A stretch of 56,134 bases of DNA from Pseudomonadota bacterium (lineage in GTDB: Bacteria > Pseudomonadota > Gammaproteobacteria > Xanthomonadales > Xanthomonadaceae), in contig CAUJIN010000011.1 in NCBI GenBank assembly GCA_963205495.1, forward strand, positions 1-56,134. The letters are read 5' to 3'. A program made the position numbers and the translations under genes. Shown piece by piece: positions 46,418 to 53,479 of the stretch; positions within the stretch are counted from its first letter, which is position 1, and every line of letters starts with the position of its first letter. The notes beneath the pieces were generated by a model. That model was not told the DNA's origin. It was given only the letters and a program-made list of their open reading frames with translations, and made no database searches.

Positions 46418-47536
46418 ATGCAGAGTTTCCACCCGCCCCGCCGTCTCCTGCTCGGTCCCGGTCCTTCGGACGTTCCGCAGCGCATCCTCGACGCGCTGGC
46501 GCGCCCGACCATCGGCCACCTCGACCCGGCCTACGTCGGCATGATGGAGGAGCTCAAGACGCTCCTGCGCTACGCCTTCAAGACGGCAAATCCGCTCACC
46601 ATTCCGGTGTCCGCGCCCGGTTCGGCCGGCATGGAGGCCTGCTTCGTGAATCTGGTGGAGCCGGGCGACACGGTGATCGTCTGCCGCAACGGCGTGTTCG
46701 GCGGGCGCATGCGCGAGAACGTGGTCCGCTGCGGCGCGAACGCGGTGATGGTCGAAGACGACTTCGGCAGGCCGGTCGATCCGGAGAAGGTCGAAGCCGC
46801 TTTAAAGGCCCATCCCGCTGCCAAGGCGGTCGCCTTCGTCCACGCCGAAACCTCCACCGGCGCGCGCTCGGACGCGGCCACGCTGTGCCGCCTGGCGCGC
46901 GAGCACGGCGCGCTGTCCATCGTCGATGCCGTGACCAGCCTGGGAGGCTGCGAGGTCGACGTGGACGGCTGGGGCGCCGATGCGGTGTATTCGGGTTCGC
47001 AGAAGTGCCTTTCCGCGCCGCCCGGGCTGTCTCCCGTCACCTTCAGCCCGCGCGCCACCGACGCGGTGAAGGCGCGCAAGACCCCGGTGCAGAGCTGGTT
47101 CCTCGACATGAGCCTGGTGATGGCGTACTGGGACGGTGCCGGCGGGCGCAGCTACCACCACACCGCGCCGATCAACATGACCTACGCCCTGCACGAGTCG
47201 CTCGTGATCCTGCGCGCGGAAGGGCTGGAAGCCGCATGGGCGCGCCATCAGGCCAACCACGAGCGCCTGCGCGCGGGGCTGGAAGGACTTGGCCTCTCGC
47301 TGCTGGGCGACGACGACCGCCACCGCCTGCCCCAGCTCAATCCGGTCGTGGTGCCCGAGGGCGTGGACGAGGCCGGCGTGCGCCGCGCGCTCCTCAACGA
47401 CCACGGCATCGAGATCGGCGCGGGCCTGGGTCCGCTGGCGGGCAGGATCTGGCGCATCGGTCTCATGGGCGCGTCGAGCCGCCCGGAAGCCGTGGACCGG
47501 CTGCTGGAGGCGCTCGGAAAGACGCTCGGCCGCTGA
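46418..47536 (+). CDS. Class V aminotransferase, alanine-glyoxylate type
   Basis: Predicted 372-residue PLP enzyme. The N-terminus [30 protein letters not shown] and the PLP lysine in [16 protein letters not shown] (about residue 196) are typical of alanine:glyoxylate and serine:glyoxylate aminotransferases; [21 protein letters not shown] holds the Asp that contacts the pyridine nitrogen. It would transaminate glyoxylate or a related oxo-acid. No serine-cycle gene is near, so the physiological pair of substrates is open. Start at ATG of MQSFHPP. Confidence 0.93.
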   Translation: MQSFHPPRRLLLGPGPSDVPQRILDALARPTIGHLDPAYVGMMEELKTLLRYAFKTANPLTIPVSAPGSAGMEACFVNLVEPGDTVIVCRNGVFGGRMRENVVRCGANAVMVEDDFGRPVDPEKVEAALKAHPAAKAVAFVHAETSTGARSDAATLCRLAREHGALSIVDAVTSLGGCEVDVDGWGADAVYSGSQKCLSAPPGLSPVTFSPRATDAVKARKTPVQSWFLDMSLVMAYWDGAGGRSYHHTAPINMTYALHESLVILRAEGLEAAWARHQANHERLRAGLEGLGLSLLGDDDRHRLPQLNPVVVPEGVDEAGVRRALLNDHGIEIGAGLGPLAGRIWRIGLMGASSRPEAVDRLLEALGKTLGR

Positions 47537-47558
47537 AGCATCCGACTGCGAAAGACCG

Positions 47559-47583
47559 CGACGCCGCCGATCGCGCGGCGTCG
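47559..47583. terminator. Hairpin after the aminotransferase gene
   Basis: CGACGCCGC and GCGGCGTCG pair around a CGATCGC loop, 22 bases after the stop. There is no T-run, so terminator function is only possible. Confidence 0.4.
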
Positions 47584-47640
47584 TCACCGCGGCGCATCCG
47601 GGCTACCCTGCGCGCTGGTTCCTATTGCGCGAGTGGCCCC

Positions 47641-49290
47641 ATGAAACGATTCCTTCCCGTCGCCTGCCTCTGCGCGCTGGCGCTGCCGGCGCTGGCCGCA
47701 GACATCCGCTCCGACCGCATCGCTGAAAGCGTCAAGACGATGACCTCGGATTTCTTCGAGGGCCGCGCGCCGGGCACCGTGGGCGAGGAGCGCACGGTCG
47801 GCTACCTGATCGGCCAGTTCCAGGCGCTGGGGCTGGAGCCGGGCGGGCGCGAGGGAAGCTGGGTGCAGCCGGTGCAACTGCTGCACACCCGGCTGGGAGA
47901 ACCGACCCGGCTCGGGCTGGAAGTGGACGGCCGTCTGCAGCCCTGGCGGCGCGGCGAGGAAGTCTACGTCTCCACCGTGCGTGGCGACGACCGCGTCGTG
48001 ATCGACCGCGCCCCGCTGGTGTGGGTGGGCTACGGCGTGCACGCGCCCGAGCGCGGTTGGGACGACTACAAGGGCGTGGACCTCGCCGGCAAGGTCGCGG
48101 TGTTCCTGGTCAACGACCCGGACTTCGAGGCGACGGCCGACGAGCCCGCGGCCGGGCGCTTCGGCGGCAAGGCCATGACCTACTACGGGCGCTGGACCTA
48201 CAAGTTCGAGGAAGCTTCGCGGCGCGGCGCGATCGGTGCGCTGATCGTGCACGACGCGCCCGGCGCGGGCTACGGCTGGAACGTGGTCACCAGCCCGCAG
48301 GGCGAGAACTACGACATCGTGCGCGCCCCGGGCAAAGGCTCCACGCTGGCCTTGCAGGGCTGGATATCCGGCGGCACCGCCAAGGCGCTGTTCGAGGCCG
48401 CGGACCTGGACCTTGCCGCCCAGCGCCGCGCCGCGCGCCGCGACGACTTCCGTCCGGTCGAACTGGAGAAGCTGCGCTTCGTCGCCGAGGTGCCGGTCGA
48501 GCACCGCGTGGTGCTCAGCCACAACGTGCTGGCGAAGATTCCAGGCAGCCGCCATCCGCAGGAAACCGTGTTCTACGGCGCGCACTGGGACGCCTACGGG
48601 AGCGGCCCGGCCGATGCGCAGAGCCGCACGCTGCGCGCGGGCGCCAACGACGACGCGCTGGGCGTGGCCGGGCTGTTCGAGATCGCGCGTGCGTTCAAGG
48701 CGGGCACGCCGCCCGAGCGCAGCGTCGTGTTCGGCGTCTGGACCGCGGAAGAGCGCGGCCTGCTGGGCTCGGAAGCCTACGCGCTCGATCCGGTGTATCC
48801 GATGGAAACCACGGTCGCCAACCTCACCGTGGACGTGCTCCAGACCCGCGGCAAGGCGCGCGATGTGATCCTGGTCGGCGTGGGGCAAAGCGGGCTGGAG
48901 GACGATCTGGCGCGCTTCGCCCGCGCGCAGGGCCGCACCGTCACGCCCGAGAGCCTGCCCGAGCGCGGCCTCTTCTTCCGCGCCGACCACTTCTCCTTCG
49001 CCAAGCGCGGCGTGCCGGTGCTGCTGATGATGGGTCTGGCCGGCGCCTCGGACCTGGTCGAAGGCGGGCGCGAGGCCGGGCAGGCCTGGGTCGACGACTA
49101 CACCGGGCGCTGCTACCACCAGCCCTGCGACGCCTGGGGTCCGGACTGGAACCTGCAAGGCGCGGTGGACGACATCGCGCTGCTCCACGCCATCGGCGAC
49201 GAACTGGCGCGCTCGCGCCGCTGGCCGGCGCTGCGCGAGGGCTCGGAGTTCCGCCCGCTGCGCGAAGCGAGCGCAGCGCAGCGGCGCTGA
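47641..49290 (+). CDS. Exported M28-family zinc peptidase
   Basis: Predicted 549-residue secreted or periplasmic aminopeptidase-like hydrolase. The signal peptide is MKRFLPVACLCALALPALA-AD. A protease-associated-type insert fills about 110-280. The M28 core carries the dinuclear zinc site: FYGAHWDAYG (His, Asp; about residue 315), GANDDALGVAG (bridging Asp), the catalytic EE in TAEERGLLGSEAY, an Asp in LTVDVLQ and the last His in RCYHQPCDAWG. The DHFSFAKRGVPVLLM segment is typical. All ligands appear present, so it should be active; the peptide substrate is unknown. Confidence 0.94.
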   Translation: MKRFLPVACLCALALPALAADIRSDRIAESVKTMTSDFFEGRAPGTVGEERTVGYLIGQFQALGLEPGGREGSWVQPVQLLHTRLGEPTRLGLEVDGRLQPWRRGEEVYVSTVRGDDRVVIDRAPLVWVGYGVHAPERGWDDYKGVDLAGKVAVFLVNDPDFEATADEPAAGRFGGKAMTYYGRWTYKFEEASRRGAIGALIVHDAPGAGYGWNVVTSPQGENYDIVRAPGKGSTLALQGWISGGTAKALFEAADLDLAAQRRAARRDDFRPVELEKLRFVAEVPVEHRVVLSHNVLAKIPGSRHPQETVFYGAHWDAYGSGPADAQSRTLRAGANDDALGVAGLFEIARAFKAGTPPERSVVFGVWTAEERGLLGSEAYALDPVYPMETTVANLTVDVLQTRGKARDVILVGVGQSGLEDDLARFARAQGRTVTPESLPERGLFFRADHFSFAKRGVPVLLMMGLAGASDLVEGGREAGQAWVDDYTGRCYHQPCDAWGPDWNLQGAVDDIALLHAIGDELARSRRWPALREGSEFRPLREASAAQRR

Positions 49291-49338
49291 TCGGCTTGAG
49301 GCTGGCGGCGGCGCCTGCCTCGCGCGATCCTTTTCGCC

Positions 49339-49929
49339 ATGAAACGCTGGCTCGCTCTCGCACTCGTCGTCGCGGCATTCGGCTGGTGGACCTCGCCGCC
49401 GATGGGGCGCAGCCGCCCGCCCGGCGTGCTTGCCCCGCAGGTCCCGGTGCAGGAGGACCTGAAGGACGCGCCGGTGATCGAGCGCGGCGAGTTCCGGCTG
49501 ACGCCGCTGGCGCACTTTCGCGTCAACGCGCGGGTGCTGGGGCGCGAGGACTACCGCTTCGATGAAGGCGCGGCGCTGTCGCCGATGGACCTTGCGCTGG
49601 GCTGGGGGCGGATGAGCGACTCCGCGGTACTCGACCGTCTCGATATCGACCAGAGCGTGCGTTTCTATTCCTGGCGCTGGCGCAACGAGCCTCCGCTGCC
49701 GCCGCAGGAAATCGTGGAGTCCAGCGCCAACATGCACCTGATTCCAGCCGATGCCGGAGTCGAGCGCCAGCTGCGCCGCGTGCGCCGTGGCGACGTGGTC
49801 GAGATCGAGGGATACCTGATCGAGGCGCGGCGCGACGACGGCTGGTTCTGGCGCAGCTCGCTCACCCGCAAGGACAGTGGCGCCGGCGCCTGCGAGCTGG
49901 TCTACGTCACTTCCGTGTCCCGATCCTGA
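49339..49929 (+). CDS. Conserved hypothetical protein with N-terminal membrane anchor
   Basis: Predicted 196-residue protein. A short hydrophobic N-terminus (MKRWLALALVVAAFGWW) would anchor it or act as a signal. The body has conserved-looking blocks: HFRVNARVLGREDYRF, PMDLALGWGRMSDSAVLD, RFYSWRW, SANMHLIPA, RRGDVVEIEGYLIEARRDDGWFWRSSLTRKDSGAGACELVYV. I recall similar orphan proteins in proteobacteria but no named function. It begins 48 bases after the peptidase gene and may share its transcript. Confidence 0.75.
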   Translation: MKRWLALALVVAAFGWWTSPPMGRSRPPGVLAPQVPVQEDLKDAPVIERGEFRLTPLAHFRVNARVLGREDYRFDEGAALSPMDLALGWGRMSDSAVLDRLDIDQSVRFYSWRWRNEPPLPPQEIVESSANMHLIPADAGVERQLRRVRRGDVVEIEGYLIEARRDDGWFWRSSLTRKDSGAGACELVYVTSVSRS

Positions 49930-50010
49930 GCCTGTGGTTCCAGTGCGGAAACTGCCTGCGCCATGCGTCATGGACTTCTGGTGTGCATGAAGCGAAGAGG
50001 GCACGTTGGA

Positions 50011-50028
50011 GCCGCGGGCGGCCGCGGC
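50011..50028. terminator. Hairpin between convergent genes
   Basis: GCCGCGG and CCGCGGC pair around GCGG, lying between the hypothetical gene on the plus strand and arsC on the minus strand. There is no T-run; bidirectional termination is only possible. Confidence 0.35.
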
Positions 50029-50054
50029 GCCAGCGGCCGGTTTCGGGCGAAGCC

Positions 50055-50402
50055 TCAGATCAGCTCTTTCACCACTTCGGCGGGGCGACAGACCCGTGCG
50101 CCGCGCGGCCCGGTCACGATCGGGCGGTTGAACAGTTCCGGATGCGCGGCGATTTCCGCGAGGATGCGTTCGTCTTCGACCTCGGGGGCATCCAGCCCCA
50201 GTTCGGCGCAAAGCGGCTCCTTGCTGCGCAGCAGGGCGCGCGCCGAACCGCCGAGGGCATGAGCGAGCGCGCGCAGCTGTTCCACGCCCAGCGGGTTTTC
50301 CCGGTACAGCACGATCTCGGGCTCGATGCCGGCCTCGCGCAGCAGGGCCAGCGCGCTGCGCGAGGTGCCGCAGCCCGGGTAGTGGTAGATGACATGGCCC
50401 AT
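50055..50402 (-). CDS. arsC: Glutaredoxin-coupled arsenate reductase ArsC family protein
   Basis: Predicted 115-residue thioredoxin-fold reductase of the ArsC/YffB superfamily. The catalytic Cys is Cys11 in YHYPGCGTSRSALALL, the usual (H/Y)-x-P-x-C-x-x-S-R pattern; later conserved residues include VLYRENPL and FNRPIVTGPRGARVCRP, with the Arg used for substrate binding. The true ATG is at 50402, with GGAG eight bases before it. It follows mrpG by 46 bases on the same strand. No arsR or arsB is near, so arsenic detoxification itself is not certain. Confidence 0.88.
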   Translation of the reverse strand: MGHVIYHYPGCGTSRSALALLREAGIEPEIVLYRENPLGVEQLRALAHALGGSARALLRSKEPLCAELGLDAPEVEDERILAEIAAHPELFNRPIVTGPRGARVCRPAEVVKELI

Positions 50403-50448
50403 GCGGGAAGCTCCGTGGTTTCGGTGGGGGTGCATTGCCAGACGCGCT

Positions 50449-50832
50449 TCAGTGCCACTGGTTCCCGGACACCCCCGCGGCCGCGGGGTCGGCCGCGTCC
50501 GGGTCGGGGGTCTCGTCGGTCGGACATTGCGGGCGGTGGCGCAGCTGCAGCGACAGCGCGGCCTTGGACATCATGTGCGCGCTGATGGGCGCGGTGATGA
50601 TCAGAAAGGCGGTGATGAGCAGTTCGTGCGGATGCAGCCCGTTGCCGATCAGCGCGTGGTAGCAGATCGAAACCACCAGCGCCGAACCCACGCCCATCGT
50701 GGTGGCCTTGGTCGGTGCGTGCAGACGCTTGAAGAACTGGTCGAAACGCACCAGTCCGATCGAGCCGACCAGGGTGAAGAAGCTGGACGCCAGCAGCAGC
50801 GCCGACAGCAGGAATTCGATCCACGGGTTCAT
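50449..50832 (-). CDS. mrpG: Mrp antiporter subunit G
   Basis: Predicted 127-residue membrane subunit of the Na+(K+)/H+ antiporter. Three helices are visible; FFTLVGSIGLVRFDQFFKRLHAPTKATTMGVG is the MrpG (PhaG/MnhG) signature. The C-terminus is polar and extended beyond the usual 110 residues. Its start overlaps mrpF stop (ATGA). Confidence 0.94.
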   Translation of the reverse strand: MNPWIEFLLSALLLASSFFTLVGSIGLVRFDQFFKRLHAPTKATTMGVGSALVVSICYHALIGNGLHPHELLITAFLIITAPISAHMMSKAALSLQLRHRPQCPTDETPDPDAADPAAAGVSGNQWH

Positions 50833-51098
50833 TCGATGATGTCCCGGCGCAGCACGTAGCGGGTAAGCACCACGGTGCCGGTGAAGCCGAACATGGCGAG
50901 GATGAGCGCCGCCTCGAAATGCACCTGGCTGCGCGCGTGCATGCCGTAGAGCACCAGCATCAGGATGGCGTCGATGTTGAGCGTATCCAGCGCCAGGATG
51001 CGATCGGGCACGGTGGGGCCGCGCACCAGCCGCCACAGCGCCAGCAGCATGGCCAGTCCGGTGGCGTGGAGCGCGATCAGGATGGCGATCTCGATCAC
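50829..51098 (-). CDS. mrpF: Mrp antiporter subunit F
   Basis: Predicted 89-residue small membrane subunit. LVRGPTVPDRILALDTLNIDAILMLVLYG is the conserved MrpF block between its second and third helices. It overlaps both neighbouring genes by four bases, so translation is coupled along the operon. Confidence 0.94.
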   Translation of the reverse strand: MIEIAILIALHATGLAMLLALWRLVRGPTVPDRILALDTLNIDAILMLVLYGMHARSQVHFEAALILAMFGFTGTVVLTRYVLRRDIIE

Positions 51099-51592
51099 GG
51101 GAAAATCTCCTTCAGCGGCGCCTCGTAGCGCGCCTTGATCTCGGCGATCTCGGTTTCGGGATCGCGCATGTCGAGCACGTGTACCAGCAGGTAGCGGCGA
51201 TCGTCGCTCAGTTCTGCGGAAACCGTGCCCGGAGTCAGGGTGATGAGGCTGGCCAGCGCGGTGATGCCGTGGATGTTGGTCAGCTCCAGTGGAATCCAGA
51301 TCCAGCCCGGATGGATCGCCGAGCGTGGTCCCAGCACCTGAAGCGCCACGCGCAGATTGCAGCGCACGATGTCGTACAGCATCACCGCGAGCAGCCGAGG
51401 TACCGGCCGCAGCGAGCCGATGCGCGCGAATTCCCGCTCCAGTCGCCCGGCCAGGTGCGGCAGGCCCAGTGCCAACCCCAGCGCCAGCGCGACCTGGCCC
51501 GCGCCGATGCGCTCGGAAAGCAGCAGGCCGGTGGTGAATACCGCCAGACTGAGCGGCAGGGAGGGCAGAAGGCGACGCAGCAGGCGCTTCAT
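51095..51592 (-). CDS. mrpE: Mrp antiporter subunit E
   Basis: Predicted 165-residue subunit with two or three N-terminal helices and a cytosolic tail. LPHLAGRLEREF and the later LTPGTVSAELSDDRRYLLVHVLD match MrpE (MnhE), which is needed for full antiport activity. The start at 51592 follows mrpD with a one-base gap; the stop overlaps mrpF. Confidence 0.93.
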   Translation of the reverse strand: MKRLLRRLLPSLPLSLAVFTTGLLLSERIGAGQVALALGLALGLPHLAGRLEREFARIGSLRPVPRLLAVMLYDIVRCNLRVALQVLGPRSAIHPGWIWIPLELTNIHGITALASLITLTPGTVSAELSDDRRYLLVHVLDMRDPETEIAEIKARYEAPLKEIFP

Positions 51593-51593
51593 G

Positions 51594-53129
51594 TCACGGC
51601 TCCCGCAGGCGCGGTGTCGCGGCGCGCATCGCATGGATGTAGTTCGCAGGCTCCACCAGTTGTGCGCCGGCGGCCTGGGCATAGCGCAGCAGCGGGCCGG
51701 CGGCGATCGTCATCGCGAACCCGTAGCCCAGCAGCAGGACGATGGCCGCAAGCTCGCGCCGATACACCCGCTGCGGTGGACGGGCGGGGCGCGCGTCCTG
51801 CTGCGCGACGGCTTCCGGCAGCAGCCAGAACAGCCGGCTGCCGGCGCGGCCCATCGCGACCAGGATGAAGAAACTGCTCAGCAGGATCGCGCCCCACACC
51901 CAGCCCACCTGCGCCTGCGCGGTGGCGTCGAGCAGCGCGAACTTTCCGACGAAGCCCGACAGCGGCGGCAGGCCGATCAGGGCGATGGCAACGATGAAGT
52001 AGAGGCTGCCCGAGAGCCAGCGGTCGCGCATGGGCAGGACCACGTTGGTGCGGTCGGTGCTGCGCTGGCGACGAACCAGGGCCACGATGAGGAACAGCGC
52101 CGCGCCGGCGAAGGCGCTGTGGGCCAGGTAATAGATGCCCGCCGCCGTGGTCCGGGCGCCGGGCAGGGCGAAGGCGATGAACAGGGTGCCGGCCGAGGCC
52201 AGCACCAGATAGCCGGCCAGAATGCGCAGGCGCACCGCCGCCAGCGTGCCCAGGCCCGCCATCAGCAGGGTGGCGATGCCGGCCGGCAGCAGCCAGCTCA
52301 CGCCCATCCCGGCGAGCTCGCCGGCGTGCGTGCCGAACAGCAGCGAGAACACCCGCAGCACCGCGTACACGCCGACCTTGGTCATGAGGACGAACAGCGC
52401 CGCGACCGCCGGCTGCGCGCGTCCGTAGGTGGCTGGCAGCCACAGGTAGAGCGGCAGCAGCGCGCCCTTGGCGCAGAACACCACCAGCAGGAGCCCTGCG
52501 GCCGCCTGCAGCAGCACGCGGTCCTGCGGCGCAATCCGCGATACGCGCGCCGCCATTTCGGCCAGGTTGAGCGTGCCCAGGATTCCGTACAGCAGGCCGA
52601 GCGCGATCAGGAACAGGGTCGAGGCCGCGACGTTGAACATCAGGTAGTGAAAGCCGGTGCGGATGCGCCCGCCGCGCGCCCCGCTCAGCAGCAGCCCGTA
52701 GGAAGCGGCGAGCAGGATTTCGAAGAACACGAACAGATTGAACAGGTCGCCGGTCAGGAAGGCGCCGTTGAGGCCCATCAGCTGGAACTGGAACAGGGCA
52801 TGGAAGTGCGGCGCGCGCCGGTCCCAGCCGCTGCCGGCGTGCAGCAGGCAGGCGACGGCCAGCAGCGTGGTGACCAGCACCATCCAGGCGGAAAGGCGGT
52901 CGACCAGCAGCGCGATGCCCATCCGTGCCGGCCAGTCGCCGAGCAGATAGACACCGATCTCGCCGGCGTCTGCCTGGCGCAGCAGCGCGACCGACAGCGC
53001 CAGCAGCCCCGCCAGGCCGATCCAGGCCACGCCGCGCTGCAGCGCGATGCCGCGCCGTTCCACCAGCAGCAGGATCGCTCCGATCGCGAGCGGCCAGGCG
53101 ATCGGCAGCACGGGCAGGTGCGCGCTCAT
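51594..53129 (-). CDS. mrpD: Mrp antiporter subunit D
   Basis: Predicted 511-residue subunit of about fourteen helices related to the proton-pumping subunits of complex I (Nqo13/14). Diagnostic segments are TGDLFNLFVFFEILLAASYGLLL, with the conserved Glu in the broken-helix region, and FCAKGALLPLYLWLPATYGRAQPAVAALF, with the key Lys. The PLSGFVGKFALL motif near 390 is also present. Its start overlaps the mrpC stop by four bases. Confidence 0.95.
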   Translation of the reverse strand: MSAHLPVLPIAWPLAIGAILLLVERRGIALQRGVAWIGLAGLLALSVALLRQADAGEIGVYLLGDWPARMGIALLVDRLSAWMVLVTTLLAVACLLHAGSGWDRRAPHFHALFQFQLMGLNGAFLTGDLFNLFVFFEILLAASYGLLLSGARGGRIRTGFHYLMFNVAASTLFLIALGLLYGILGTLNLAEMAARVSRIAPQDRVLLQAAAGLLLVVFCAKGALLPLYLWLPATYGRAQPAVAALFVLMTKVGVYAVLRVFSLLFGTHAGELAGMGVSWLLPAGIATLLMAGLGTLAAVRLRILAGYLVLASAGTLFIAFALPGARTTAAGIYYLAHSAFAGAALFLIVALVRRQRSTDRTNVVLPMRDRWLSGSLYFIVAIALIGLPPLSGFVGKFALLDATAQAQVGWVWGAILLSSFFILVAMGRAGSRLFWLLPEAVAQQDARPARPPQRVYRRELAAIVLLLGYGFAMTIAAGPLLRYAQAAGAQLVEPANYIHAMRAATPRLREP

Positions 53130-53479
53130 CGGTCACGCTCCGCCGGCTCGTTGCCGTCGACGTGGTCGACGCGGTTGTCGTGCCGCCCGCGCATGGCCAG
53201 CGTCACCGCCACCGCGGTCATCGCGAAGGAAATCACGATCGCGGTCAGCACCAGCGCCTGCGGCAGCGGGTCGGCGTGGTGCGCGAGCGTGGGCGCCACG
53301 CCGTCGCGCAGTACCGGGACGACTTCGGTGCGCAGCCGGCCCGAGGCGAAGATCAGCAGGTTGGTGGCGTAGGAAAGCAAGGTCAGCCCGAGGATCAGGT
53401 CGAAGCTGCGCGAACGCAGCAGCAGGTATACGCCGGCCGCGGTGAGCACGCCGATGGCGCTGGCGAGTGCGACGTCCAT
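53126..53479 (-). CDS. mrpC: Mrp antiporter subunit C
   Basis: Predicted 117-residue, three-helix NuoK-like subunit. LLRSRSFDLILGLTLLSYATNLLIF and DPLPQALVLTAIVISFAMTAVAVTLA are the MrpC (MnhC/PhaC) signature segments. The start codon shares a base with the mrpA stop (TGATG). Confidence 0.95.
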   Translation of the reverse strand: MDVALASAIGVLTAAGVYLLLRSRSFDLILGLTLLSYATNLLIFASGRLRTEVVPVLRDGVAPTLAHHADPLPQALVLTAIVISFAMTAVAVTLAMRGRHDNRVDHVDGNEPAERDR